Positions 33,441 to 43,063 are shown, numbered from the stretch's first letter. The stretch is DNA of 64,000 nucleotides from Thiocapsa roseilacustris (GCF_041903755.1 NZ_JBBWVE010000028.1:26660-90659), one strand, 5' to 3'. Numbers and translations: made by a program. The notes: generated by a model not told the origin, from the sequence alone.

Positions 33441-33785
33441 CTATTGAGCTCATTCCTGCAAGTGGAAAGGTGAATTCGGGGCGGTTCCGGAGCCCACACG
33501 AAGCAGGTCTGAAGTATACGTCCGGGACGCGGGTAAAGGTTCGTAAGCCGGCAGCAGTCCGATGGCGGCACCTCACTCTGCTGCGCCTGCTCGACTGCAA
33601 AGCATTTTTACATCCGGCCTCAAAACTTGTCAGCCATCCTTGCACTCCAGGCCGAGCATAACTCGCATAAATCACGTAACATATTGTTTTTATATATCAA
33701 ATAATGCATGGCAACCCTTTTGCTAATAAGTCCTCGACCGTCCGGTTCCATCCAGGCGCCGACGTATAGCGGGGACGACAACCAG
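33441..33785. promoter_or_regulatory. hupS upstream regulatory region
   Basis: 345 bases between DUF1415 and hupS with no gene. The right 130 bases are AT-richer than the surroundings. They hold the sigma-54-type promoter at 33709-33724. Just upstream, TAACATATTGTTT (33677-33689) fits the reverse IHF consensus YAANNNNTTGATW with one mismatch. HupR binding sites should lie further upstream; I found no TTG-N5-CAA palindrome there. Confidence 0.5.
33709..33724 (+). promoter_or_regulatory. Sigma-54-type promoter of hupSLCDH
   Basis: TGGCAACCCTTTTGCT matches the -24/-12 consensus TGGCAC-N5-TTGC with one mismatch, and the GG and GC pairs have the exact required spacing. The transcript would begin near 33736, about 50 bases before hupS. 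The operon's regulator HupR (39114-40556) retains the GAFTGA loop that contacts sigma-54. Confidence 0.7.
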
Positions 33786-34868
33786 ATGCCAACCACCGAA
33801 ACCTATTACGAGGTCATGCGGCGCCAGGGGATCACGCGCCGCAGCTTCCTCAAGTTCTGCAGCCTGACGGCCACCGCGCTCGGACTCGCGCCGGCCTTCG
33901 CCGGGAAGATCGCGCACGCGATGGAGACCAAGCCGCGGATCCCGGTGGTCTGGCTGCATGGGCTCGAATGCACCTGCTGCTCGGAGTCCTTCATTCGCTC
34001 CGCGCATCCGCTGGTGTCCGATGTGATCCTCTCGATGATCTCGCTGGATTACGATGATCTCATTATGGCGGCGGCCGGGCATCAGGCGGAGGCGATCCTG
34101 GAGGAGGTGCGCCACAAGCACGCCGGGAACTACATCTTGGCGGTCGAGGGCAACCCGCCGCTCAATCAGGACGGCATGAGCTGCATTGTCGGCGGACGTC
34201 CCTTCATTGAGCAGCTTCTGGAGATGGCCGACAGTTGCAAGGCGGTCATCTCCTGGGGCTCCTGCGCCTCCTGGGGCTGCGTGCAGGCGGCACGGCCCAA
34301 TCCGACGCGCGCCACCCCGGTCCACGAGGTCATCCGCGACAAGCCGGTCATCAAGGTGCCGGGCTGTCCGCCGATCGCGGAGGTCATGACCGGGGTCCTG
34401 ACCTATATCCTGACCTTCGATCGGCTGCCGGAGCTGGACCGCCAGGGTCGCCCGCTGATGTTCTACGGCCAGCGCATCCACGACAAATGCTACCGCCGGC
34501 CGCACTTCGACGCCGGCCAGTTCGTCGAGACCTGGGACGACGAGGGCGCACGCCGCGGCTACTGTCTCTATAAGGTCGGCTGCAAGGGACCAACCACCTA
34601 CAACGCCTGCTCGACCATCCGCTGGAACGGCGGGGTCTCCTTCCCGATCCAGTCCGGACACGGCTGTATCGGCTGCTCCGAGGACGGCTTCTGGGACAAG
34701 GGCAGCTTCTATCAGCACGTCACCGATACCCACGCCTTCGGCGTCGAGGCCAATGCCGATCGCACCGGCATCGCCGTCGCCACCGGCGTGGGCGCCGCCA
34801 TCGCCGCCCATGCGGCCGTCAGCGTCTACAAACACGCCCAAGACAAGAAGGGAGATGACCAAGCATGA
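33786..34868 (+). CDS. hupS: [NiFe] uptake hydrogenase small subunit
   Basis: A 360-residue group 1 hydrogenase small subunit. The N-terminus carries a Tat signal (ITRRSFLKFC, then a hydrophobic stretch ending PAFA), so the folded HupSL dimer is exported. Cys motifs for three Fe-S clusters are present: LECTCCSES (proximal), SWGSCASWGC, VPGCPP, then the C-terminal set with HDKCYRR, CLYKVGCKGPTTYNAC and GHGCIGCSE. A hydrophobic C-terminal helix anchors it to HupC. It passes electrons from H2 to the quinone pool. ATG 33786 begins the signal peptide. Its stop overlaps hupL. Confidence 0.97.
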   Translation: MPTTETYYEVMRRQGITRRSFLKFCSLTATALGLAPAFAGKIAHAMETKPRIPVVWLHGLECTCCSESFIRSAHPLVSDVILSMISLDYDDLIMAAAGHQAEAILEEVRHKHAGNYILAVEGNPPLNQDGMSCIVGGRPFIEQLLEMADSCKAVISWGSCASWGCVQAARPNPTRATPVHEVIRDKPVIKVPGCPPIAEVMTGVLTYILTFDRLPELDRQGRPLMFYGQRIHDKCYRRPHFDAGQFVETWDDEGARRGYCLYKVGCKGPTTYNACSTIRWNGGVSFPIQSGHGCIGCSEDGFWDKGSFYQHVTDTHAFGVEANADRTGIAVATGVGAAIAAHAAVSVYKHAQDKKGDDQA

Positions 34869-36655
34869 GCGTCACCACGCCCAACGGCTTCGAGCTCGAT
34901 ACCGCCGGGCGACGCGTCGTCGTCGACCCGGTCACTCGTATCGAGGGACACCTGCGCTGCGAGGTGAATCTCGACGAAAACAACGTGATCCGCAACGCGG
35001 TCAGTACCGGGACCATGTGGCGCGGGCTGGAGGTCATTCTGCGCGGTCGCGATCCGCGCGACGCCTGGGCCTTCACGGAGCGGATCTGCGGCGTCTGCAC
35101 CGGCACCCACGCCCTGACCTCGGTACGCGCGGTCGAGGATGCGCTCGGGATCGCGATCCCGGAGAACGCCAACTCCATCCGCAACATCATGCAGCTCACG
35201 CTCCAGGCACACGACCATCTGGTGCATTTCTATCACCTGCATGCGCTGGATTGGGTGGATGTGGTGTCCGCACTCGGCGCCGATCCGAAGGCGACGAGCG
35301 CGCTCGCGCAAAGCATCAGCGACTGGCCCAAGTCCTCGCCGGGCTATTTCCGCGACGTGCAGAATCGGCTCAAACGCTTCGTCGAGTCCGGCCAGCTCGG
35401 ACCCTTCATGAACGGCTACTGGGGCAGTCCGGCCTATAAGCTGCCGCCCGAGGCCAATCTGATGGCGGTCACCCACTATCTGGAGGCGCTCGACTTCCAG
35501 AAGGAGATCGTGAAGATCCACACCGTCTACGGCGGCAAGAACCCGCATCCGAACTGGCTGGTCGGCGGGATGCCCTGTGCCATCAATGTCAGCGGCACGG
35601 GCGCGGTCGGCGCGATCAACATGGAGCGGCTGAATCTCGTCAGCAGCATCATCGACCAGACCATCGCGTTCATCGACAAGGTCTATATCCCGGACCTGAT
35701 CGCAATCGCCTCCTTCTACAAGGACTGGACCTACGGCGGCGGGCTGAGCAGTCAGGCGGTGATGTCCTACGGCGACATCCCGGATCATGCAAACGACGAC
35801 TCGGCGGAGAACCAGCTCCTGCCGCGCGGGGCCATCATCAACGGCAATCTCAACGAGATTCACGAGATCGACCTGCGCAACCCGGAGGAGATCCAGGAGT
35901 TCGTCGATCATTCCTGGTTCAGCTACAAAGACGAGACGCGCGGTCTGCATCCCTGGGACGGGGTGACCGAGCCCAACTTCGTGCTCGGACCCAACGCAGT
36001 CGGGAGCCGCACCCGGATCGAGGCGCTCGACGAGCAGGCCAAGTATTCCTGGATCAAGGCCCCTCGGTGGCGCGGACATGCGATGGAGGTCGGTCCGCTG
36101 GCGCGCTATGTCATCGGCTACGCCCAGGGCATCCCCGAGTTCAAGGAACCGGTCGACAAGGTGCTGACCGATCTCGGACTGCCGCTGGAGGCGATCTTCT
36201 CGACCCTGGGCCGCACGGCCGCGCGCGGGCTGGAGGCCTCCTGGTCGGCCCACAAGATGCGCTATTTCCAGGACAAGCTGGTCGCCAACATCAAGGCGGG
36301 CGACACGGCGACCGCCAATGTCGACAACTGGGATCCCAAGACCTGGCCGAAGGAGGCGCGCGGTGTGGGCACGACCGAGGCCCCGCGTGGGGCACTCGGG
36401 CACTGGATCCTGATCACGCACGGCAAGATCGAGAACTACCAGGCGGTCGTGCCGACCACCTGGAACGGTTCGCCGCGCGACCCGGCGGGGAACATCGGTG
36501 CCTTCGAGGCATCGCTGCTCAACACCCCGCTGGCCAAGGCGGACGAGCCCCTGGAGATCCTGCGCACCCTGCACAGCTTCGATCCTTGTTTGGCCTGTGC
36601 GACGCACATCATGGGGCCGGACGGGGAGGAGCTCACCCGCATCAAGGTTCGCTGA
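34865..36655 (+). CDS. hupL: [NiFe] uptake hydrogenase large subunit
   Basis: A 596-residue subunit with the Ni-Fe site. The N-terminal ligands lie in RICGVCTGTHA and the C-terminal ones in DPCLACATH. After that His the chain continues IMGPDGEELTRIKVR, the extension removed by protease HupD once nickel is in place. The GALGHWILI block and VPTTWNGSPRD near the C-terminus are complete, in contrast to HupV. It starts with a four-base overlap with hupS. It oxidises H2 for CO2 fixation and energy recovery. Confidence 0.97.
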   Translation: MSVTTPNGFELDTAGRRVVVDPVTRIEGHLRCEVNLDENNVIRNAVSTGTMWRGLEVILRGRDPRDAWAFTERICGVCTGTHALTSVRAVEDALGIAIPENANSIRNIMQLTLQAHDHLVHFYHLHALDWVDVVSALGADPKATSALAQSISDWPKSSPGYFRDVQNRLKRFVESGQLGPFMNGYWGSPAYKLPPEANLMAVTHYLEALDFQKEIVKIHTVYGGKNPHPNWLVGGMPCAINVSGTGAVGAINMERLNLVSSIIDQTIAFIDKVYIPDLIAIASFYKDWTYGGGLSSQAVMSYGDIPDHANDDSAENQLLPRGAIINGNLNEIHEIDLRNPEEIQEFVDHSWFSYKDETRGLHPWDGVTEPNFVLGPNAVGSRTRIEALDEQAKYSWIKAPRWRGHAMEVGPLARYVIGYAQGIPEFKEPVDKVLTDLGLPLEAIFSTLGRTAARGLEASWSAHKMRYFQDKLVANIKAGDTATANVDNWDPKTWPKEARGVGTTEAPRGALGHWILITHGKIENYQAVVPTTWNGSPRDPAGNIGAFEASLLNTPLAKADEPLEILRTLHSFDPCLACATHIMGPDGEELTRIKVR

Positions 36656-36721
36656 AACGCGTCTCGAGGCCGCTTGATGGGCTCGGGGTGAGCTTGGCCT
36701 CGACGCAACATGCAAGGAGCT

Positions 36722-36747
36722 CGTGACATCCGCTCCGCGGTGTCACG
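36722..36747. repeat. CGTGACA palindrome between hupL and hupC
   Basis: CGTGACATCCG ... CGGTGTCACG forms an inverted repeat in the 204-base hupL-hupC gap and is followed by a further hairpin sequence (GTGGCG/CGCCAC, 36756-36771, then GTGACAC). A near-identical 26-base palindrome lies at 48024-48049. It could be an mRNA-processing or attenuation hairpin separating hupSL from hupC. Confidence 0.55.
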
Positions 36748-36859
36748 CATGCCCCGTGGCGTTCTGCGCCACGTGACACGATGGCCGAAATTACGAACGA
36801 GGGCCGGGGTTCTCCTGTGCATATTACCCGGATTCATCGCTCACACTCGGGATGACAAC

Positions 36860-37552
36860 ATGAACACCAGCCTTCCACAGGTCAAACGAACCGCTGTCTA
36901 CGTCTATCAGGCACCCTTGCGGGCCTGGCATTGGGTCAATGCACTCTCGATTACCATTCTGGCCATCAGCGGCTATCTGATCGGTAGCCCGCTCCCGACC
37001 TTGCCCGGCGAGGCGAGCGATCACTATGTGATGGGCTATATCCGCTTCGCGCATTTCGCCGCGGCCTATGTCTTCGTGATCGCCTTCATCTTCCGGATCT
37101 ATTGGGCTTTCGTCGGTAATCGCTACTCACATCAATTGTTCACCCTGCCCTTCTGGCGCGCGAGCTTCTGGCACGAGTTGGTTCACGAGGTCCGCTGGTA
37201 TGCCTTCAAGGAAGCCGAGCCAGCCAAATATATCGGCCACAATCCGCTTGCTCACCTCTTCATGGTGGTCATCATCACCGTGGGAGGTCTGGTGATGATC
37301 GTCACCGGCTTCGCGCTCTATTCGGAGCAGACCGGGCTCGGCAGCTGGCAGGACGAGCTGTTCGGCTGGGTCATCCCCTTCGTCGGCCAAAGTCAGGACG
37401 TGCGCATGTGGCACCACTGGGGCATGTGGGTGATCGTCGTCTTCGTGATGCTGCATGTCTACACGGCGATTCGCGAGGACATCATGTCGCGCCAGAGCCT
37501 GATCAGCACCATGGTCAGCGGCTGGCGGATGTTTAAGGACGATCGGCCATGA
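36860..37552 (+). CDS. hupC: Ni/Fe-hydrogenase b-type cytochrome subunit
   Basis: A 230-residue membrane protein with four helices. Haem-binding His residues are in PLRAWHWVNALS, RFAHFAAAYVF, and WHHWGMWVIVVFVMLHVY. It anchors HupSL to the membrane and passes its electrons to quinone. ATG 36860 begins the conserved N-terminus. A 204-base gap with a palindrome separates it from hupL; the stop overlaps hupD (ATGA, 37549-37552). Confidence 0.95.
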   Translation: MNTSLPQVKRTAVYVYQAPLRAWHWVNALSITILAISGYLIGSPLPTLPGEASDHYVMGYIRFAHFAAAYVFVIAFIFRIYWAFVGNRYSHQLFTLPFWRASFWHELVHEVRWYAFKEAEPAKYIGHNPLAHLFMVVIITVGGLVMIVTGFALYSEQTGLGSWQDELFGWVIPFVGQSQDVRMWHHWGMWVIVVFVMLHVYTAIREDIMSRQSLISTMVSGWRMFKDDRP

Positions 37553-38217
37553 GCGACCGAGCCATCGGGAACAACCCCGCCATCCTGGTCCTGGGTATCG
37601 GCAACCTACTCTGGGCCGACGAGGGTTTCGGCGTGCGGGCGGTGGAGACGATGCAGCACGACTGGATGATGCCGCCGAACGTGCAACTGCTCGACGGCGG
37701 GACCCAGGGGATCTATCTTGTCGATCGGGTCCGCACGGCCGATGTGCTGGTGGTCTTCGACGCGGTCGACTACGGGCTGCCGCCGGGCACCATGAAGCGG
37801 GTCGAGGGCAGCGAGGTGCCGCGCTTCCTCGGTGCCAAGAAGATGAGCCTGCACCAGACCGGATTCCAGGAGGTGCTCGCCCTCGCGTCCATGCTCGGCG
37901 ACTATCCGCAGCATCTGCTCCTGATCGGCGTGCAGCCGGTCGAGCTGGATGATTTCGGCGGCAGCCTGCGGCCGCAGGTCAAGGCGCGGATCGCCTCGGC
38001 GATCGCAATGGCGTTGGAGTATCTGGCGCAGTTCGGCGTCGTCGCGCAGCGGCGGGGCGATTCGAGCGCCGACACCCATGATCTGCCTCATCCGTCGCTT
38101 GGCCTGAGCTCCTACGAATCCGGTCGGCCGGCACCCGAGGTCGCCTGCAGAATCGGCGACGAGCGCGTCCTGGCGAGCCTGTCCAGCCGGGCGATCAACC
38201 TTGGCAAACAACCATGA
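37549..38217 (+). CDS. hupD: Hydrogenase maturation protease
   Basis: A 222-residue protein. VLGIGNLLWADEGFGVRAVE holds the Ni-binding Glu of the HybD/HupD family, the second acidic ligand lies in VVFDAVDYG and the His in MSLHQTGFQEVL. It removes the C-terminal tail of HupL. The family core is about 165 residues; here an extra 50-residue polar tail (RRGDSSADTHDLPHPSLG...) is attached. Overlaps hupC and hupH by four bases each. Confidence 0.93.
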   Translation: MSDRAIGNNPAILVLGIGNLLWADEGFGVRAVETMQHDWMMPPNVQLLDGGTQGIYLVDRVRTADVLVVFDAVDYGLPPGTMKRVEGSEVPRFLGAKKMSLHQTGFQEVLALASMLGDYPQHLLLIGVQPVELDDFGGSLRPQVKARIASAIAMALEYLAQFGVVAQRRGDSSADTHDLPHPSLGLSSYESGRPAPEVACRIGDERVLASLSSRAINLGKQP

Positions 38218-39074
38218 CGACACCGATAGACCTCACGACGACACGACGGATGCCGGGAACACCCTTCAGCGTCGTGGTCGACGAAGGCCCCGACTACCTC
38301 TCGATGCCGAAAGGCATGGCGACCTACGAAGCCCCGCTGCTGCCCGAGCCGGAGGAACTGGAGGACTGCGCGGCCGGACTGGATCTTTTGCGGCGTCTGC
38401 ATGCGGTGCTGGTAAGGCACCGCGTGGGCCAACCGGCGGATGTCCTGGACCTAAACTCAATCGACACCCTCAATCGCCGGCTCGTCGACCAGACGCTCGG
38501 CGAGGGCGAGGTCAGTGTCATTCAACAGGGTTTGGAGGACATCCGCGCTCAGGAGACACGACTCGCCGGGGTCTGGCGGCTGCACGTCCCCGCGTCCGAC
38601 AGTGGCGCACGCCGCGAGCTGATCGAGGTGGCCGAGATCCCGAGCTTCGTGAGGGACACCGCATTTCTCGGGACGACCGAGACAATCGGACCCATCGGAG
38701 ATCTCCCGGACGGCGTCATGAACGCCCCTGCGCTGATCGCCGAGATCGAGGCCAAGGTCGCCGAATGGTGTCCCGGCACCTTGGCCCACATCATCAATCT
38801 GACCTTGCTTCCCATGACCGAGCAAGACCATCTTTATCTCGACGAACGTCTCGGCCGGGGGCATGTGACCATCCTCTCGCGCGGCTACGGCAGTTGCCGG
38901 ATTGTCGCCGGCGGCACTCGGCAGGTCTGGTGGGTACAGCACTTCAACTCGGACGATCGTCTCATCCTGAGCACGCTGGAGGTCACGGATGTCCCGATCG
39001 CCGCGCTCGCCGCTCAAGAAGATATCAACGACAGCCGCGACCGGCTGGCGGAGATTCTGCTGGCATTGGACTGA
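38214..39074 (+). CDS. hupH: Hydrogenase expression/formation protein HupH (HyaF family)
   Basis: A 286-residue soluble protein. The block HVTILSRGYGSCRIVAGGTRQVWWVQHFNSDDRLILSTLEVTDVP contains the family's invariant C-R-I and Q-H-x-N-S segments (positions about 225-260). HupH/HyaF proteins assist assembly of the small subunit under oxic conditions. The gene follows hupD with an ATGA overlap. In known Thiocapsa loci a rubredoxin gene, hupI, lies next; here hupR starts 39 bases after hupH and hupI is missing. Confidence 0.9.
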   Translation: MTTPIDLTTTRRMPGTPFSVVVDEGPDYLSMPKGMATYEAPLLPEPEELEDCAAGLDLLRRLHAVLVRHRVGQPADVLDLNSIDTLNRRLVDQTLGEGEVSVIQQGLEDIRAQETRLAGVWRLHVPASDSGARRELIEVAEIPSFVRDTAFLGTTETIGPIGDLPDGVMNAPALIAEIEAKVAEWCPGTLAHIINLTLLPMTEQDHLYLDERLGRGHVTILSRGYGSCRIVAGGTRQVWWVQHFNSDDRLILSTLEVTDVPIAALAAQEDINDSRDRLAEILLALD

Positions 39075-39113
39075 ACCCGCACTCGAAACGATGCCGACAT
39101 ACGAGACCCCCGC

Positions 39114-40556
39114 GTGAGTGCCGAGCGACCGACCATCCTGCTGGTCGATGACGAGCCGCTCTCATTGGAGACCCTGACCCGTACACTCGACGAGTCGTTC
39201 GAGGTGCTCACGGCGACCAGTGCCGCGGCGGCCGAGGAAATCCTCGCCGAGGAGTGGATCCAGGTGGTCGTGACCGATCAACGGATGCCGCAGATGACAG
39301 GCGTCGAATTTCTCGCACGTGTTCGCGAGCGCTGGCCGGACGTGATCCGCATCATGATCTCGGGCTACACGGATGCCGACGACATCATCGACGGCATCAA
39401 TCGCGCCGGCATCTATCAGTACATCACCAAGCCATGGCATCCCGAGAACCTGCACCTGACCGTCGACAATGCCTGCCGGCTTTACCGCCTGCAGCGTGAG
39501 CACGACCTCCTCTCGCTGGAGGCCCGATTGACCGCCGCGACCCTGAGCCAACGACTCGCCGATCAGCGTGCACGCCTCAAGCGGACCTTCCGTCTGGACG
39601 GCATCGTGCGTGGTCCCGCCGGACCGCTTGACGACATCTGCACACTGGTCGAGCGGGTCGCACCCTACGACATCTCGGTGCTGCTCACCGGCGAGTCCGG
39701 TACCGGAAAAGAGCTGTTCGCACGCGCCCTGCATTACAACAGCCACCGCGCCGACAAACCCTTCATCGCCGAGAACTGCGGGGCCATGCCGGACCAACTG
39801 CTCGAAAGCGAGCTGTTCGGCCACAAGAAGGGGGCCTTCACCGGCGCCGTCAACGACCGAATCGGTTTGTTCGAGCAGGCCGACGGCGGCACCATCTTTC
39901 TCGACGAGATCGGCGAGGTCTCGCGGACCTTCCAAGTCAAGCTGCTGCGGGTCCTGCAGGAGGGCGAGGTGCGCCCGCTCGGCAGCAACCAACGCCGCCG
40001 GATCGACGTGCGGGTGGTGGCGGCCACCAACCGCTCGCTGGAGTCCGAGATCCGCGAGGGCCGCTTCCGGGAGGATCTGTACTACCGGCTCGCTGCGGTG
40101 CGCATCCATCTGCCGCCGCTGCGCGAGCGTCCGGCAGACATCCCGGTGCTCGCTCGTCATCTCTTGGAAGCGGCCGTCTGCGCATTTGCAAAGCCCGTAA
40201 AGGGTCTCACGAACGAGGCCCTCGATCGGCTCCAGCGCTATGCTTGGCCGGGAAACGTGCGCGAGCTTCAGAACGAGATCCAGCGGATGCTGGTGATGGC
40301 CGACGGCGACGAGTTGGGGGTCGGTCTGCTGGACCCGCGGATCCGGGATGCCATGTCGACACTTGACGCCGCGGCCCCCGTGCAGATCGATGACGTCACC
40401 TTAAAGGCGCGGATCGAGACGCTGGAGGCCCAAGTGCTGCGCGAGGCGCTCGACCGGCACCGCTGGAACAAGTCGCGAGCCGCCGCCGAGCTGGGCCTCT
40501 CGCGGGTCGGAATCAGTGCGAAGATCGAACGGTATGCCCTGGTCAAGTCGACGTAA
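39114..40556 (+). CDS. hupR: NtrC-family response regulator of hydrogenase
   Basis: A 480-residue protein. Receiver domain (1-125) with phosphoacceptor Asp in VVTDQRMP and the Lys in YITKPW; AAA+ domain (about 165-390) with Walker A GESGTGKE, the sigma-54 loop GAFTGAVND and Walker B GGTIFLDEIGEV; C-terminal Fis-type helix-turn-helix (RAAAELGLSRVGISAKIERYAL). It should activate sigma-54 RNA polymerase at the hupS promoter. In Rhodobacter capsulatus HupR works with sigma-70; an intact GAFTGA argues for the sigma-54 mode here. Start is GTG 39114. Confidence 0.93.
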   Translation: MSAERPTILLVDDEPLSLETLTRTLDESFEVLTATSAAAAEEILAEEWIQVVVTDQRMPQMTGVEFLARVRERWPDVIRIMISGYTDADDIIDGINRAGIYQYITKPWHPENLHLTVDNACRLYRLQREHDLLSLEARLTAATLSQRLADQRARLKRTFRLDGIVRGPAGPLDDICTLVERVAPYDISVLLTGESGTGKELFARALHYNSHRADKPFIAENCGAMPDQLLESELFGHKKGAFTGAVNDRIGLFEQADGGTIFLDEIGEVSRTFQVKLLRVLQEGEVRPLGSNQRRRIDVRVVAATNRSLESEIREGRFREDLYYRLAAVRIHLPPLRERPADIPVLARHLLEAAVCAFAKPVKGLTNEALDRLQRYAWPGNVRELQNEIQRMLVMADGDELGVGLLDPRIRDAMSTLDAAAPVQIDDVTLKARIETLEAQVLREALDRHRWNKSRAAAELGLSRVGISAKIERYALVKST

Positions 40557-40622
40557 CCCGAGTATGCAGTTCAACCGCAAGGGCGCAGAACCTGTCCTCG
40601 ACCGCTTTCGGGAGTTGATGCC

Positions 40623-42008
40623 ATGACCCGATCTTCCGTCGCATCCAACCCAGCCGCATCCAAGCCTCGTCCCGCCGAGACCACGCAGGACGGCGATGGC
40701 CCCGAGCCGACGGCCGAGTCGACATGGATCCATGTCATCCACACGATGGACGAGACCTACGCGGCCCTGGTCCGCCAACAGGTCGAGCTGGAGGAGAAGA
40801 ACACCGCGCTGGAAGATGCACAACAGTTCATCTCCAGCGTTTTGGCCTCCATGACGGATGTGTTGATCGTGTGCGATGTCCAGGGTCGCATCCAGCAAGT
40901 CAACCGGGCACTGGAGGTCCTGACGGGTTGGAGCGAGGCCGATCTGCGCGGACGCCCTTTCCTGGTGCTGTTGGCCGAGCACTGTTTGCCCATGGCCAGC
41001 ACCTTCGCCCAACAGATCCGCGCCGAGGCGGTTCATGATTGCGAGCTTGCGCTCAAGGGTGTCGTCGAGGAGATCCCGCTCGCCGTGAACTGCACCTCGC
41101 GATACGACCACCGGGGGCGTCTGGTCGGAATGGTCCTGATCGGCCGGCCGGTCGGCGAGCTCAGACGGGCCTACCGTGATCTGGCTCAGGCGCACGACGA
41201 TCTCAAGCGTGCCCAGAGCCGCTTGGTCAACGCCGAAAAGATGGCCTCGCTCGGCCGGCTCGTCGCCGGCGTGGCCCATGAGCTGAACAACCCGATCAGC
41301 TTCGTCTACGGCAATGTACATGCCCTATCGCGCTATCGGGAGCGGCTGCTGCGTTATTGTGCAGCGGTTGATGCCTCCGCCCCCTCCCCCAAGCTCCAAG
41401 CGCTCAAGGGCGAGCTCCGCATCGAGCGACTTTTGGCCGATCTAGACCCGTTGATCAAAGGGACTCTGGAGGGTGCCGAGCGGGTCCGAGACATCGTGCA
41501 GGATCTGCGATGCTTCTCCTCCGGACAGCAGGGCGAATCGACACGTTTCGATCTGGTTCATCTGATCAGAACGGCAGCCCATTGGGTCACCAAGGGGGAG
41601 CGCCGGGATCTCGAGATGGTTATCGACCTGCCGGATCAGCTGATGGTGGTGGGTCACCCGGGACAGATCCATCAGGTCGTGATGAACCTCGTCCAGAACG
41701 CACTCGACGCGGTCCAGGAGATCGCGGAGCCGCCGCGGCTCCAAATCAGTGCGAGACAGGATTCGCAACACGCCTGGCTGAGCGTGCGCGACAACGGCCC
41801 GGGGATCGCGGACGAGAATCTGAGCCGTATCTTCGACCCCTTCTTCACCACCAAGCCGGTGGGCCAGGGGACGGGTTTGGGCCTGTCGATCAGCTACGGC
41901 ATCGTCGCCGATCACATGGGCAGCCTGACCGTCGAAAACCATCCCGAGGGCGGCGCCGAGTTCCGGCTGGAGCTGCCGCTTTCCAAGGAGATCGCGACGT
42001 CCGTATGA
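40623..42008 (+). CDS. hupT: Hydrogenase sensor histidine kinase
   Basis: A 461-residue soluble kinase without membrane helices. A coiled segment at about 45-65 precedes a PAS domain (70-180), then a HisKA domain with phospho-His in VAGVAHELNNPISFVYGN and an HATPase domain with NLVQNALDAV, DNGPGI and GTGLGLSIS. HupT normally binds the sensor hydrogenase HupUV and keeps HupR phosphorylated when H2 is absent. It lies 66 bases after hupR, in the order hupR-T-U-V. Confidence 0.92.
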   Translation: MTRSSVASNPAASKPRPAETTQDGDGPEPTAESTWIHVIHTMDETYAALVRQQVELEEKNTALEDAQQFISSVLASMTDVLIVCDVQGRIQQVNRALEVLTGWSEADLRGRPFLVLLAEHCLPMASTFAQQIRAEAVHDCELALKGVVEEIPLAVNCTSRYDHRGRLVGMVLIGRPVGELRRAYRDLAQAHDDLKRAQSRLVNAEKMASLGRLVAGVAHELNNPISFVYGNVHALSRYRERLLRYCAAVDASAPSPKLQALKGELRIERLLADLDPLIKGTLEGAERVRDIVQDLRCFSSGQQGESTRFDLVHLIRTAAHWVTKGERRDLEMVIDLPDQLMVVGHPGQIHQVVMNLVQNALDAVQEIAEPPRLQISARQDSQHAWLSVRDNGPGIADENLSRIFDPFFTTKPVGQGTGLGLSISYGIVADHMGSLTVENHPEGGAEFRLELPLSKEIATSV

Positions 42009-42063
42009 GCCGACGCAATAGACTTGAACCGCACAGTCGCACTTCACTCCCGGAGGTGCTCCG

Positions 42064-43059
42064 ATGAATCTGTTGTGGCTTCAATCCGGCGGCTGCGGCG
42101 GTTGCACCCTGTCACTGCTCGGGGCTGAGGCCCCGGACCTCTTCGCGACCCTCGGCGGCGCCGGGATCCGGATTCTTTGGCACCCGTCGCTCAGCGAGGC
42201 AAGCGGCGACGAGGTCATCGACCTGCTCGCGCGCGTTGAAGCCGGCGAGCTGCCTCTGGATATGCTCTGTGTCGAAGGCGCGCTCCTGCGGGGGCCGAAC
42301 GGGACCGGCGCCTTCCATCGCTTCGCCGGCACCAAGACACCCATGATCGACTGCGTACGGCGCCTGGCGACCCGCGCGCACTATAGCCTCGCCATCGGGA
42401 CCTGTGCCGCCTTCGGCGGCGTCACCGCCGGCGGGGCGAATCCGACCGATGCCTGCGGCCTTCAATACGAGGGCAGCTACCCCGGCGGCTTGCTCGGCGC
42501 CGATTACCGCTCCGAGGCTGGCTTGCCGGTCATCAATGTCGCCGGCTGTCCAACCCATCCCGATTGGATCACCGAAACCCTGATGGCAATCACACTCCAG
42601 GGCATAACCTCGGGCGAACTGGACGCCTTCAACCGGCCGCGGATGTATGCCGACCAGTTGGTTCATCACGGCTGCCCACGCAACGAGTTCTACGAGTACA
42701 AGGCGAGCGCCCGCGAGCCGTCCGATCTCGGCTGTCTGATGGAGCACCTGGGCTGTCTCGGCACCCAGGCCCACGCGGACTGCAACACCCGCCTTTGGAA
42801 CGGCTCCGGCTCCTGCACCCGCGGCGGCTATGCCTGCATCAACTGCACCTCGCCCGAGTTCGAGGAGCCGGGACATGTCTTCCAGGAGACGCCGAGCCTC
42901 GCCGGGATTCCGATCGGCCTGCCCACCGACATGCCCAAGGCCTGGTTCGTCGCCCTGTCCTCGCTGGCGAAGGCCGCAACCCCGGAGCGTCTGCGCAAGA
43001 ATGCCGTGGCGGACCATGTCGTGGTGCCGCCGACGATCCGCGCCACCAAGCTCCGCTGA
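42064..43059 (+). CDS. hupU: Sensor hydrogenase small subunit
   Basis: A 331-residue small subunit without a signal peptide, as expected for the cytoplasmic regulatory hydrogenase. Cluster motifs are SGGCGGCTLS (proximal), IGTCAAFGG, VAGCPTHPDW, and the C-terminal set HGCPRNEFYEY, GCLGTQAHADCNTRLWNGSGSC and ACINCTSPEFE. A strong GGAGGTG ribosome site precedes the ATG. HupUV binds H2 and signals to HupT. Confidence 0.94.
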   Translation: MNLLWLQSGGCGGCTLSLLGAEAPDLFATLGGAGIRILWHPSLSEASGDEVIDLLARVEAGELPLDMLCVEGALLRGPNGTGAFHRFAGTKTPMIDCVRRLATRAHYSLAIGTCAAFGGVTAGGANPTDACGLQYEGSYPGGLLGADYRSEAGLPVINVAGCPTHPDWITETLMAITLQGITSGELDAFNRPRMYADQLVHHGCPRNEFYEYKASAREPSDLGCLMEHLGCLGTQAHADCNTRLWNGSGSCTRGGYACINCTSPEFEEPGHVFQETPSLAGIPIGLPTDMPKAWFVALSSLAKAATPERLRKNAVADHVVVPPTIRATKLR

Positions 43060-43063
43060 GGGG

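Noticed and set aside
33430..33675. Small open frames on both strands upstream of hupS
   Set aside because: No protein-like sequence or ribosome site; the stretch is the hydrogenase promoter region.
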